Positions 43,652-53,408 of a DNA stretch of 64,000 nucleotides are shown in pieces. The DNA is from Nostoc sp. CHAB 5844. Its GTDB lineage: Bacteria; Cyanobacteriota; Cyanobacteriia; Cyanobacteriales; Nostocaceae. Made by a program: the position numbers and the translations under genes. How positions within the stretch are numbered: the stretch's first letter is position 1; the number at the start of each line of letters is the position of its first letter. The notes beneath the pieces were generated by a model. That model was not told where the DNA came from. It did not search any database and saw only the letters and a list, made by a program, of their open reading frames with translations. The DNA is taken from positions 1-64,000 of the forward strand of contig NZ_JAIVFW010000011.1 in assembly GCF_020829595.1 (NCBI RefSeq), written 5' to 3'.

Positions 43652-43723
43652 AGCGGGTGATGGGACTCGAACCCACGACGTTCACCTTGGGAAGGTGACA
43701 TTCTACCACTGAATTACACCCGC
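43652..43723 (-). tRNA. tRNA-Gly(CCC)
   Basis: 72-nt cloverleaf on the minus strand. Acceptor GCGGGTG/CACCCGC; D-arm with TTCAGTGGTAGAA; anticodon stem TCACC/GGTGA with loop TTCCCAA, giving anticodon CCC; T-arm with GGTTCGAGTCCC. The CCA end is not encoded. The Tn7-like element ends 8 bp beyond the 3' terminus, making this tRNA the probable target. Confidence 0.9.
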
Positions 43724-43774
43724 GAATAGTTACTGTTAGCTAATTTAAAGCTAACAGACATTATACCACATTAG

Positions 43775-46700
43775 TTAGTTTTGGATTTCAGAGACAGATG
43801 TTCCTTGCGATCGCACACTCATAACTTTTTCATTAGCAGGTGGCTGTGGTTTTTTGCCAAAACCATAACCCAGTGTATTCAAAATCCAAGTCTGGAAGTT
43901 GTCAATGTAGCTAAATATAACTGGCACTACTACCAAAGTCAGCAATGTAGAAGTTGTAAAACCGCCCATGATGGCAATTCCCATCGGTTGGCGAACTTCT
44001 GAACCAGCACCAATACCCAATGCTAAGGGAAGAGTACCAGCAATTGTCGCTAAGGAAGTCATCATGATTGGTCGCAGGCGCGAAACTCCAGCTTCTATCA
44101 GGGCTTGGCGTTGGTTTTTACCTTCTTGCATATTGATGATTGTGTAATCTACCAATAGAATCGAATTTTTGGTAACAATTCCTAAAAGCAACACGACACC
44201 AATCAAGGCGTAAATTCCCAAGGGTTTTTGGGCAACCATTAATGCTACTAATGCGCCACCTAAGCAAAAAGGCAACGCTGCCATAATTGATAAAGGTTGG
44301 AGGAAGTTGTTATACAGCAGGACAAGAATTGCATATATGCACATAATGGCGAGGGCTAACGCACCACCGAAGCGACCAAAAATTTCCTGCATAATTTTGG
44401 CACTACCGGAAGGTTGCTGGGCAACGCCTTGTGGCAGGTTTTGCATTGCAGGTAGTTGATTGACTGCTTGTACTGCTTCTCCCAAAGAAATGCCTTGCAA
44501 GTTGGCTTCTACTGCAACTTGACGGGCGCGGTCGTAGCGGTTGATGGTGGCTGGGCCACTACCAAAGCGGATATCTGCCACAGCCACGAGAGGAACTAAA
44601 CTGCCATTTTGGCTGGGAACTTGCAGATTTTTGATGGTGTTGATGTCTGCACGGGCGGCGGGGTCAATTTGCACACGAATTGGAATTTGCCGATCGCTCA
44701 AGTTAAACTTAGCCAAGCTGGCATCATTATCACCAATCGTAGCTAAAGAGGCTGTACGGGCGATCGCTTGCACCGTCACACCCAAATCGGCGGCGCGTTG
44801 CGGGTTGGGAATTACCAAAATCTCAGGTTTGACTAAACTGGCAGTAGAAGAAACTTCCACTAATCCAGGTATGTTACGCATTTGTTTTTCCAGGTCATCG
44901 GCCGCTTGGGTTAATGCTTCGGGATTTTCACTCCGCAGTACAATTGATAAACCTTTACGGCTATCTCCCGGCCCTTGGCTTTGAAAGCTAATTCTCGCAC
45001 CTGGAATTTCTTGAAATAGTGGACGGATTTGTTCTTCAAACTGTTTTTGGGAAATATTGCGTTCTTCCTTGGGCTTTAGCTGAATTGACAAGGTTGCTGA
45101 ATTGATTTCTTCTGTAGCTAAAACCTTTTCGACAACTGGGTTTTCTTTGATGATGTCTGTTGCTTGGGTGACTACTTTGTTCACATCTGCCAAAGTAGAA
45201 CCAGGGGGGACTTCAATGGAAACATTGGAAATACCAAAGTCGCCATCATCAACGAAACCCTTGGGAATCAAAGGAACCAACATCAAACTGGCGATGAAAA
45301 AAGCAACTGCGATCGCAATTGTGGTTAACTTATGGCGTAATGCTGCTTGTAATAGTGATTTATAAGGCTGAGAGTGTTGTTTTGGCTGTTGAATTTTTGA
45401 TTGGCGATAAAATAATCTACCTAATCTTGTCTTTGCCTGCATCGCACTGGGTTGGGCTTTCTCCTTCAGCAGATACGCCCCCATCATCGGCGTAATCATC
45501 CGCGCTACCATCGTGGAAAAAATTGTGGAAACGGCAACAGTCACGCCAAAGGGTTGGAAAAACTGCCCAGGAATGCCACCCATAAACGCCACAGGTAAAA
45601 ACACCGCAATAATCGTTGCCGAACTGGCCATGACAGCTAATCCCACTTCGTCGGAAGAATCAAAAGCTGCCTCCCAAGCTGATTTTCCCATTGCCATATG
45701 GCGTTCCATATTTTCAATTTCGACCACAGCATCATCTACCAAGTTGCCTACAGCCAAAGCTAATGCCAACAAAGTCATGTTGTTGAGGGTATATCCCAAA
45801 GCTTGCTGCACGGCAAAGGTGGGAATCATCGACAAAGGTAGGGCGACGGCAGTAATTAACGTAGCTCGCCAGTCCCGTAAAAAGATTAAAATTACGATAA
45901 CTGCTAGCACTGATGCTTGAATCAACTCATCAATGGTGCTTTGATAGGATTGGCGGATAATATCGGCTCTAGTAAAAATTAAATCTACTTTGACATCTGG
46001 GGGTAAAGTTTTTTGCAGTTCGGCTACTGCTGCTTTCACTCCTTCTTCAACGCTGACAACAACACTGCCAGTACTACGCAATATCTGAAAAGCTACCACA
46101 GGTTGATTATCTAAGCGGGCAGTTTGCCGCACGTCAGCAAATTTATCTTCTACAGTACCCAAGCTAGATAAAGGTACAGAACCACCACTAGGAAGAATAA
46201 TTTCATAAGTTTGCAGCACGTTCACACTGGCTGCACTACCAAGGGTGCGAATCGTTTGTTCGCTACCGCCAACTTCGGCACGTCCACCAGGTAAGTTGAT
46301 GTTGAAAGCCCGAATTTGATCGTTTACCTGGGTGGAGGTGATGCCTAAAGATTGTAAGCGATCAGGGTCGAGGTTTATGCGGATTTCGCGGTCAACTCCA
46401 CCGATGCGCTTAACTTGTGCCACACCTTTGACGGCTAACAAGGCACGGCTGATAGTTTGGTCTACAAGGTTGCTTAATTCTTCTACGGAACGTTTATCTG
46501 ATTTGACTGCATAGAAGATAATTGGGCCGCCAGAAAATTCTAAACGTTTGACAATTGGATCGTTGATATCTTGGGGCAGATTTTGGCGAATTTGGGCGAT
46601 CGCATTTCGCACATCATTAGTCGCGCGATCGCTGTTTGTCCCTAAAATAAAATTAATTGTGGTGGTAGATTTGCCATCGCTGACAGTGGAAATCATATTA

Positions 46701-46939
46701 TCGATGTTGCCCAACCCAGCGACCGCATCTTCAATTTTTTTCGTCACCTGAGATTCGAGTTCTGCTGGCCCTGCACCCGGTTGAGTCACAGTAATCGAAA
46801 CTGTCGGCACATCAATGTTGGGGTTGGTATCAATTCCTAGAGAAATGAAAGAAAACCAACCAATAACTGTCAAAATTAAGAATAAAACTATTGTGGGAAC
46901 AGGTTTTTTGATTGACCAAGCCGAGATATTAAAAGACAT
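43775..46939 (-). CDS. RND family efflux pump inner-membrane transporter (AcrB/HAE1 type)
   Basis: 1054 residues with the 12-helix, two-loop architecture of hydrophobe/amphiphile RND exporters. Markers: N-terminal IKKPVPTIVLFLILTVIGWF, proton-relay LAVGNLVDDAVVEIEN in helix 4, and the helix 10 Lys in GIVTKNSILLVDY. As a trimer it would extrude drugs, detergents or lipids, powered by the proton gradient, with the adaptor encoded 85 bp upstream (47024-48493) in the same direction. An outer-membrane TolC-like partner is not in the window. STRR repeats fill the gap between the two genes. Confidence 0.92.
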   Translation of the reverse strand: MSFNISAWSIKKPVPTIVLFLILTVIGWFSFISLGIDTNPNIDVPTVSITVTQPGAGPAELESQVTKKIEDAVAGLGNIDNMISTVSDGKSTTTINFILGTNSDRATNDVRNAIAQIRQNLPQDINDPIVKRLEFSGGPIIFYAVKSDKRSVEELSNLVDQTISRALLAVKGVAQVKRIGGVDREIRINLDPDRLQSLGITSTQVNDQIRAFNINLPGGRAEVGGSEQTIRTLGSAASVNVLQTYEIILPSGGSVPLSSLGTVEDKFADVRQTARLDNQPVVAFQILRSTGSVVVSVEEGVKAAVAELQKTLPPDVKVDLIFTRADIIRQSYQSTIDELIQASVLAVIVILIFLRDWRATLITAVALPLSMIPTFAVQQALGYTLNNMTLLALALAVGNLVDDAVVEIENMERHMAMGKSAWEAAFDSSDEVGLAVMASSATIIAVFLPVAFMGGIPGQFFQPFGVTVAVSTIFSTMVARMITPMMGAYLLKEKAQPSAMQAKTRLGRLFYRQSKIQQPKQHSQPYKSLLQAALRHKLTTIAIAVAFFIASLMLVPLIPKGFVDDGDFGISNVSIEVPPGSTLADVNKVVTQATDIIKENPVVEKVLATEEINSATLSIQLKPKEERNISQKQFEEQIRPLFQEIPGARISFQSQGPGDSRKGLSIVLRSENPEALTQAADDLEKQMRNIPGLVEVSSTASLVKPEILVIPNPQRAADLGVTVQAIARTASLATIGDNDASLAKFNLSDRQIPIRVQIDPAARADINTIKNLQVPSQNGSLVPLVAVADIRFGSGPATINRYDRARQVAVEANLQGISLGEAVQAVNQLPAMQNLPQGVAQQPSGSAKIMQEIFGRFGGALALAIMCIYAILVLLYNNFLQPLSIMAALPFCLGGALVALMVAQKPLGIYALIGVVLLLGIVTKNSILLVDYTIINMQEGKNQRQALIEAGVSRLRPIMMTSLATIAGTLPLALGIGAGSEVRQPMGIAIMGGFTTSTLLTLVVVPVIFSYIDNFQTWILNTLGYGFGKKPQPPANEKVMSVRSQGTSVSEIQN

Positions 46940-46942
46940 CTG

Positions 46943-47030
46943 AAGTGTGAAGTGTGAAGTGTGAAGTATGAAATTTTATCCTTTTGCCAAATGACAAATG
47001 ACCATTGACTATTGACCACATGACTATTGA
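46943..47030. repeat. STRR heptamer repeats
   Basis: Tandem GTGTGAA units (46943-46968) followed by degenerate heptamers of the TTGACTA/CATTGAC/AAATGAC type up to about 47030; short tandemly repeated sequences typical of heterocystous cyanobacteria. Confidence 0.75.
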
Positions 47031-48493
47031 CTCTTAACCCTCACTCGATCGCCATCTTTAAGATATCCTGCACCGTCAACGATGACGCGATCGTCTAATT
47101 GTAAGCCATTCTTAATTTCTACTAGTTCACTGTTAATCGGTTCTCCGACTTCAACTTTCTGACTTTGGACTGTATCATCACCCGATAGAGTAAATAAAAT
47201 TACACTGCCATCTGCTTGAGGTTGTACGGCTTTTTGTGGTACTACCATTGCCAGTGCTGTGTTGGTCGTAATTGCAGCGCGGGCAAACATCCCAGGTCTC
47301 AGTAAGTTAGTTAGTGGTAAATCAATTTTGACAGTTGCTTCCCGCCGTTTATCGTTAACTAGAGGTTGTATTTCTCTAACTTTTCCTTGTAACTGCACAC
47401 GGTTATCGATGTCTGAGGAAATTTGTACAGCAGCGCCAATTTCAACTTGTGGTAATTGGATTTCTGGAACCTCTGCCTGAAGTTCTAATCTGCCATCACG
47501 AATAATCGAAAACAGTTTTTGCGTTCCCCCAACAACAGTGCCAACTTGGGTTTGCGGTGGTATGCCAGTGACATCGCCAACTCTGGCTAGTTTCTCGGCA
47601 ACAATTCCTGAAATTGGGGCGCGGACTACTGTTTGTCTTAACTGTGTTTGTAGTTGTACAATTTTCGCCACGCTGGTACGTACATCTGCTTTGGCTTTGT
47701 AAATATTAGCTTCGGCACTGCCACTATCAGCTTGAGCGCTGATCACATTAGCTTTAGCACTGCGAATATTTTCTTCGGCAAGCCGTACAGCCTCTATGGC
47801 AGTTTTGACGGTGTAGGCACGAGTATCCAGTTCTTGCTGACTGATTGCCCCAGCAATTGCCAATTTTCGATAGCGCCGAAAATTCTTTTCGGCTTCTTCT
47901 AACTTAGCTTTGGCCTGTGCTAAATCGGCTTTTTTTTGCCGCACTATTGCTTGATAGGATGCCACAGTAGCTTGCTGTGATAGCATACTTGCCTGTCTAG
48001 ATCCCACATCGGCTTGTTTGGAATCTACCTCGGCTCTAGCTCCGCTCATTTGAGCTTTTAGCATAGAATCATCTAATATTGCCAGAATTTGACCTTTTTT
48101 AACATAGGTTCCTTCCTTGATATCTTCGGGAATGATTTTGACTTGCAAACCATTGGCTTGCGGCAGAACCGGAATTAAATCGCGGGCGGCGATCGTGCCT
48201 GTACTATTGAATGTACGAGCAACACGCGTAGTTTCTACTGTAGCGACAGTAACTGTCATGACTGGGTTAGGTTTAGGCGTGACTTTATTAGCTACAGCTT
48301 GTTGTTGGCGTGCTGGTAGTTGACTTAACACGCCCATACCACCTAAAGCGATCGCTATTCCTAAGCCAGTACCGACAAATAAAGGCTTTAGCCACGGGTG
48401 GGTTTTCTGCGTTGCTGATTTCTGCGATAAACTCTTCTGTTCATCTGTCACAATTTCTTCTAGTTCTAGTTCTGACATACTTTCGTTAGTCAC
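47024..48493 (-). CDS. RND efflux periplasmic adaptor (membrane fusion protein)
   Basis: 489 residues. I choose the GTG at 48493 (VTNESMSELELEE) because GGAGG lies 7 bp upstream; an ATG at 48520 lacks a site. One N-terminal transmembrane helix (about residues 40-60, PLFVGTGLGIAIALGGMGVL), a barrel-sandwich half (IPVLPQANGLQVKIIPEDIK), a very long Ala/Gln/Lys-rich coiled-coil hairpin (about 155-290), the second half (VVRAPISGIVAEKLARVGDV) and beta-barrel/MP domains. It bridges the RND pump encoded downstream to an outer-membrane channel. It is the first gene of the operon. Confidence 0.9.
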   Translation of the reverse strand: MTNESMSELELEEIVTDEQKSLSQKSATQKTHPWLKPLFVGTGLGIAIALGGMGVLSQLPARQQQAVANKVTPKPNPVMTVTVATVETTRVARTFNSTGTIAARDLIPVLPQANGLQVKIIPEDIKEGTYVKKGQILAILDDSMLKAQMSGARAEVDSKQADVGSRQASMLSQQATVASYQAIVRQKKADLAQAKAKLEEAEKNFRRYRKLAIAGAISQQELDTRAYTVKTAIEAVRLAEENIRSAKANVISAQADSGSAEANIYKAKADVRTSVAKIVQLQTQLRQTVVRAPISGIVAEKLARVGDVTGIPPQTQVGTVVGGTQKLFSIIRDGRLELQAEVPEIQLPQVEIGAAVQISSDIDNRVQLQGKVREIQPLVNDKRREATVKIDLPLTNLLRPGMFARAAITTNTALAMVVPQKAVQPQADGSVILFTLSGDDTVQSQKVEVGEPINSELVEIKNGLQLDDRVIVDGAGYLKDGDRVRVKSQ

Positions 48494-48995
48494 AGACGCA
48501 CCTCCACTGCGGAAACACACAACTGTTGGTTATTTTTAAGAAAGTTTGAGACTAATTACCATATATTAAATCTGACTTACATCTCAAATTTTGACTGTAA
48601 TAATCCCCAATATGATAACCATGACACAAGTCATCTTTTTTATTATTAATAAAAGTAAAAATACGTAATTATACGGATTTCATTAATCAGTATGACTATG
48701 TATTCTTATCACCCTATCGGCCTTATTAGGGTCACATATCCTTTGTATGCAGATCACCGCCATTGTATGCACAAATATGGAACACTAATGAGCGTAGGAT
48801 ACGCCAATTGCACATATTGACGGTCAATTAAGCAAGCATAACCTATCATGTGAGCAAGATTTCAAGGCAAGTAGCATTCCTAGCCTTATTTAAGCTAAAA
48901 AGGAGAAATCTGCATTCAAGTACCAACCAAAGCCTTGATTCTGAAAATTCTGAGAACAAACCAGAGATATTTTGATCTGAACTGAGCAACCAAAT
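48494..48995. promoter_or_regulatory. divergent intergenic region
   Basis: 500-bp spacer between the leftward efflux operon and the rightward HD-domain gene. It contains the palindrome ATTGAC-G-GTCAAT (48816-48828), a candidate operator, and otherwise no gene or RNA I can support. Confidence 0.4.
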
Positions 48996-49871
48996 ATGTT
49001 CAACGCCACTGAAATTTTAATTGATGCTTTTGTCAAACAAATTCGAGAAGGCTACAGTCGCACATACGGCTGTCTAAAAAATGATTATCAAGACATCATA
49101 GCCTGGGCTGGGAGTATGGCGTTGGAAAATATTGCCAATAGCGATGCCCTATATCACAATGTCGAACACTCTATTTTAGTTACCTTAGTAGGGCAAGAAA
49201 TTTTACGTGGTAAACACATCCGAGAAGGTGGTGTTTCTAGTGAAGATTGGTTGCACTTTATCATCTCCTTAGTCTGTCACGATATTGGTTATGTCAAAGG
49301 AGTTTGCCGCCAAGACCAAGAAGCAGCAGGCTTATATGCCACAGGTAAAAACGGTAGAATGATTTCGCTGCATCCTGGCGCTTCTGATGCGAGTCTTACA
49401 CCTTATCATGTTGATAGAGCCAAGCTGTTTATCGATGAGCGATTTGGCGGTCATAAGTTAATCGATGCTGATGTAATTAAAAGTAATATTGAATGGACTC
49501 GCTTTCCCGTACCCACAGCGGAAGATCAGCAAGATACTGTTAACTTTGCTGGTTTAGTACGTGCTGCTGATTTAATCGGACAATTGAGTGACCCTCGTTA
49601 CCTGAAAAAAATAACCTCATTGTTCTACGAATTTGAAGAAACTGGGATGACTAAAGTTTTAGGCTATGAAACCCCAGCCGATTTACGCAAAAATTACGCC
49701 AAGTTTTACTGGAATGGTGTTCATCCTTATATTAAAGATGGTCTGCGCTACTTATCGCTGACGCAACAAGGCAAACAAATTGTAGCGAACCTTTACTCGA
49801 ATGTGTTTGTTGTTGAACATGAAAAAAACCAAGAAGAACATCTATATCTAGTTGAGCAATTACATGCTTAG
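48996..49871 (+). CDS. HD-domain metal-dependent phosphohydrolase-like protein
   Basis: 291 residues. The HD motifs are H54...H58 (ALYHNVEHSILV), the defining H95-D96 (LVCHDIGYVKG) and a later Asp in VRAADLIGQLSDPRYL, consistent with a metal-binding phosphodiesterase or nucleotidase site. No receiver, GAF or nucleotide-binding synthetase domain is attached. No signal peptide. The substrate is unknown. It has a monocistronic layout with STRR repeats immediately downstream. Confidence 0.8.
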   Translation: MFNATEILIDAFVKQIREGYSRTYGCLKNDYQDIIAWAGSMALENIANSDALYHNVEHSILVTLVGQEILRGKHIREGGVSSEDWLHFIISLVCHDIGYVKGVCRQDQEAAGLYATGKNGRMISLHPGASDASLTPYHVDRAKLFIDERFGGHKLIDADVIKSNIEWTRFPVPTAEDQQDTVNFAGLVRAADLIGQLSDPRYLKKITSLFYEFEETGMTKVLGYETPADLRKNYAKFYWNGVHPYIKDGLRYLSLTQQGKQIVANLYSNVFVVEHEKNQEEHLYLVEQLHA

Positions 49872-49899
49872 TTAATAGTCAAAAGTCCAAAGTCAAGCG

Positions 49900-49983
49900 T
49901 CCAATGTAATAAACTTTGATATTCAACTATTGACTATTGACTCTTAACCATTGACTATTGACTATTGACCATTGACTTTTGAC
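49900..49983. repeat. STRR heptamer repeats
   Basis: Tandem degenerate heptamers (TTGACTA, TTGACCA, TTAACCA) immediately before the permease gene; its upstream in-frame TTG at 49979 is part of this repeat. Confidence 0.8.
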
Positions 49984-49990
49984 TAAAATT

Positions 49991-51109
49991 ATGAATTGGT
50001 GGCGAAGACTCAAGAAAAATCCTTTGGCGCGGTTTGGGGCAATTTTGCTGTTAATTTTCTATGTAGCAGTGATTGCAGCTGATTTTGTTGCTCCTTATGA
50101 CCCCTATGTTTCGCAGCCAAATGGTTCACTGCTACCACCAACTCAAATTTATTGGGTTTCAAAGTCTTCTGGGAAATTTATTGGCCCGCATATTTATCCG
50201 ACAACTCAAGGTAACACTGATATAAACACAGGCGATCGCCTGTTAATTGTAGACTTTACAAAGCCATCCCCTCTACGTTTGTTTGTAGCTGGCCCAGAAT
50301 ACCGTCTGTTGCAGCTGAGTTTGCCACTTCCACCCAAATGGGATGAAGTTACCATTTTTGGAGGAATCCCTTTAAATTGGCATTTATTTGGCGCAGATAA
50401 TGGCGCAAAATTCAACATTTTTGGTACTGACGATCAAGGACGCGACCAATTCAGTCGGTTGCTGCATGGTGGTCGCATCAGTTTGTTTATCGGGATTATC
50501 GGCGTAATTTTTACTTTCCCGCTCGGTCTACTGTTAGGTGGAATTTCTGGCTATTTTGGTGGTTGGCTGGATAGTGTCATCATGCGCTTTGCAGAAGTAC
50601 TGATGACTTTCCCTAGTATTTATCTGTTGGTGACATTAGGAGCAGTTTTACCTCCTGGTTTAAGTAGTACTCAGCGCTTTTTATTGATTGTGGTGATTAC
50701 TTCCATAATTAGTTGGGCTGGTTTAGCCAGGGTAATTCGGGGACAGGTACTTTCCATTAAAGAACGTGAATTTGTCCAAGCTGCACGCGCAATGGGCGGA
50801 AATCCACTTTACATCATCGTCCGTCACGTTTTGCCTCAAACTGCTACTTATGTAATTATTTCAGCGACCTTAGCAGTTCCTAGTTTTATTGGTGCTGAAG
50901 CCGTATTAAGTTTGATTGGTTTAGGCATTCAACAGCCAGATCCTTCTTGGGGTAATATGCTTTCTCTGGCCACCAATGCTTCGATTTTGGTACTACAACC
51001 TTGGTTAATTTGGCCGCCAGCGGTGCTAATTATTTTGACAGTATTAGCATTTAACTTAGTTGGTGATGGGTTAAGAGATGCTCTCGACCCCCGCAGTTTG
51101 CAAAGATAA
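49991..51109 (+). CDS. peptide/nickel-type ABC transporter permease (DppC/OppC family)
   Basis: 372 residues from the ATG at 49991. An in-frame TTG 12 bp upstream belongs to STRR repeat DNA and is rejected. N-terminal helix (FGAILLLIFYVAVIAADFVAP) followed by an unusually long periplasmic segment to about residue 130, then five helices typical of BPD permeases. The EAA coupling motif is EFVQAARAMGGNPLYIIVRH. DppC-type proteins pair with a DppB-type permease and import di- or oligopeptides or nickel. No partner genes are adjacent, which is common in cyanobacteria where these genes are scattered. Confidence 0.87.
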   Translation: MNWWRRLKKNPLARFGAILLLIFYVAVIAADFVAPYDPYVSQPNGSLLPPTQIYWVSKSSGKFIGPHIYPTTQGNTDINTGDRLLIVDFTKPSPLRLFVAGPEYRLLQLSLPLPPKWDEVTIFGGIPLNWHLFGADNGAKFNIFGTDDQGRDQFSRLLHGGRISLFIGIIGVIFTFPLGLLLGGISGYFGGWLDSVIMRFAEVLMTFPSIYLLVTLGAVLPPGLSSTQRFLLIVVITSIISWAGLARVIRGQVLSIKEREFVQAARAMGGNPLYIIVRHVLPQTATYVIISATLAVPSFIGAEAVLSLIGLGIQQPDPSWGNMLSLATNASILVLQPWLIWPPAVLIILTVLAFNLVGDGLRDALDPRSLQR

Positions 51110-51115
51110 GGGGAA

Positions 51116-51215
51116 GTATGAAGTGTGAAGTGTAAAGTGGGAAATTTCATGCTTTAGGCTTCTGGCTTTTGACCATTGACAAATGACGATTGACAAATGA
51201 CCATTGACTAAAACT
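51116..51215. repeat. STRR heptamer repeats
   Basis: GTGTGAA-type units, then CATTGAC/AAATGAC heptamers, as at 46943 and 49900. Confidence 0.7.
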
Positions 51216-51296
51216 TTGTCGTGTCATAATAATTCAAGCAATCCCTTTGAAGAGATTGAAACCTAGACCTGAACTGAACTACAGTGCGAAAAACTC

Positions 51297-53408
51297 ATGC
51301 AGCCTGAACCCAAAGTCAACATCCTTTTGGTGGATGACAAAGTAGAAAATTTGTTAGCACTAGAAGCAATTTTAGAAAGACTGGGAGAAACATTAGTCAA
51401 AGCAACTTCTGGAGCCGAAGCTTTGCGGTGTCTGCTGCATCAAGATTTTGCGGTAATTTTGCTAGATGTGCAAATGCCCGGAATGGATGGCTTTGAAACT
51501 GCCAGCTTGATTCGTAGTCGGGAGCGATCGCGTCAGACTCCAATTATCTTTCTCACAGCTTTTAGCACCAGTGACCAAATGCTATTTAAAGGCTATGCCT
51601 TAGGGGCGGTTGATTATTTGCTTAAACCCATAGATACGAACATATTAATATCTAAAGTCACGGTATTTGTTGAGTTATTTAAAAAAACCCAAGCAATTAA
51701 AGAACAAGCAACCCAACTGGCAGCTGTTAATGCGGAACTCCGGCAAAGTGAAGAGCGATTTCGTTCTCTCAGCACTTGTTCTCCTGTAGGTATTTTTGAA
51801 ATGGATACGGCAGGACAATGTAAGTATACGAATCCTCACTATCAGGCCATTTGTGGTTTGAATGCAGCAGAAAGTTTAGAAAAACAATGGCTAGAATTTG
51901 TGCATCCAGATGACCAAGAAAAAGCGATCGCAAGTTGGTCTAAATACATTGATACAGGTGGCCAAAACTACTCAGAAGATTTTCAATTTCAAACAGCTGC
52001 TGGTAAAATCCGTTGGGTACAGGTGCGCTCATCACGCATGGTTTCGGCTCAAGGGAAATTACTTGGGTATGTCGGTACTTTAGAAGACATCACGGAACGC
52101 AAGCAAGCCGAAGAAGTCCGCGCTCAAGTCATTCGAGAACAAACGGCAAGACAAGAAGCAGAAGCCGCAAATCGCATGAAAGATGAGTTTCTGGCTGTGC
52201 TTTCTCACGAACTCCGCACACCTTTGACTTCCATGCTAGGCTGGTCAAAAATTTTACGTTCCAAGAAACTGGATGAAAAATCTACTGCTAAGGCTTTAGA
52301 AGCAATTGAACGCAATGCCACATCTCAAGTGCAATTAATTGAAGATATTTTAGATGTATCGCGGATTATTCGTGGTCAGCTAAAACTAAATTTATGTGCG
52401 GTAAATTTGATTTCTGTGATGGAAGCAGCCTTAGAAGCAGTGCGCCCCTTAGCAGATGCTAAACATATTCAAATAAACACAATTCTAGATTCTATTGGCT
52501 CAGTTTGTGGCGATTCAGTGCGTTTGCAGCAAATAGTTTGGAACTTATTAACTAATGCAACTAAGTTTACACCCAAAGATGGTAATGTTACAGTCCATCT
52601 AGAACTTATACAACACACAGGCGAAGAGCCAAGTGAGCTAGTTCCATCTGAGGAAATTGTACTTTCTGCTGGTTCCGCTCCCATTCGCTTCTTTAGCTCT
52701 GCTTATGCTCAAATTCAAGTGACTGATACAGGTATTGGCATCGAACCCGACTTTTTACCTAAAGTATTTGAACGGTTCCGGCAAGCAGACAGTACCACCA
52801 CGCGATCGCACAATGGATTAGGATTAGGACTGGCGATCGTTCGGCATTTGGTAGAACTACACGGGGGAAAAATTCTAGCAGAAAGTCCAGGCAAAGGACA
52901 GGGAGCGACTTTTACCGTGAGACTACCGCTGATGCCAAGTAATAGTCTTGACAGTAAAACCGAAAATTCTGTTTCTTTTGCATTAGGTGCTACACCCTTA
53001 GCAGGATTGAAGGTATTGGTTGTAGATGATGAAACCGATAGCCGGAATTTTTTGACATTTATGTTTGAAGAGTATGGAGCTAATGCTACTGCGGTGGTAT
53101 CAGTCGATACAGCACTGGTAATAGTCGAACAAACAAAACCAGATATCCTGATTAGCGATATTAGCATATCAGAGCAAGACGGGTTCAATTTAATTCAAAA
53201 AGTCCGAGCTTTAGCACCAGAAAACGGTGGTAACATTCCTGCAATCGCTTTAACTGCTTTTTCCCACGAAGAAGACCGCTTAAAAATTTTAGCAGCCGGT
53301 TTTCAGCACTACTTAACTAAACCTGTTGACCCTGATAATTTAATTAACGTAGTTACCAGTGTTTTAAAGAAGAATTCAGAAGTCAGAATTCAGGAGTCAG
53401 AATCATAG
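51297..53408 (+). CDS. hybrid sensor histidine kinase: REC-PAS-HisKA-HATPase-REC
   Basis: 703 residues, cytosolic (no transmembrane helix). Order: receiver domain 1 (8-125; phospho-acceptor D57 in ILLDVQMPGMDG), coiled linker, PAS/PAC sensor (about 155-265, WLEFVHPDDQEKAIASW), HisKA (FLAVLSHELRTPLTSMLGW with the phospho-His), HATPase (NLLTNATKF, VTDTGIGI, GLGLGLAIV), then receiver 2 (575-695; acceptor Asp in ILISDISISEQDG). The two flanking receivers make it a phosphorelay hub that may be controlled by another kinase through REC1. No obvious response-regulator partner is adjacent. The signal is unknown. Confidence 0.92.
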   Translation: MQPEPKVNILLVDDKVENLLALEAILERLGETLVKATSGAEALRCLLHQDFAVILLDVQMPGMDGFETASLIRSRERSRQTPIIFLTAFSTSDQMLFKGYALGAVDYLLKPIDTNILISKVTVFVELFKKTQAIKEQATQLAAVNAELRQSEERFRSLSTCSPVGIFEMDTAGQCKYTNPHYQAICGLNAAESLEKQWLEFVHPDDQEKAIASWSKYIDTGGQNYSEDFQFQTAAGKIRWVQVRSSRMVSAQGKLLGYVGTLEDITERKQAEEVRAQVIREQTARQEAEAANRMKDEFLAVLSHELRTPLTSMLGWSKILRSKKLDEKSTAKALEAIERNATSQVQLIEDILDVSRIIRGQLKLNLCAVNLISVMEAALEAVRPLADAKHIQINTILDSIGSVCGDSVRLQQIVWNLLTNATKFTPKDGNVTVHLELIQHTGEEPSELVPSEEIVLSAGSAPIRFFSSAYAQIQVTDTGIGIEPDFLPKVFERFRQADSTTTRSHNGLGLGLAIVRHLVELHGGKILAESPGKGQGATFTVRLPLMPSNSLDSKTENSVSFALGATPLAGLKVLVVDDETDSRNFLTFMFEEYGANATAVVSVDTALVIVEQTKPDILISDISISEQDGFNLIQKVRALAPENGGNIPAIALTAFSHEEDRLKILAAGFQHYLTKPVDPDNLINVVTSVLKKNSEVRIQESES

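Noticed and set aside
49979-51109. TTG start for the DppC-type permease
   Set aside because: The TTG belongs to STRR heptamer repeat DNA; the ATG 12 bp downstream is preferred.
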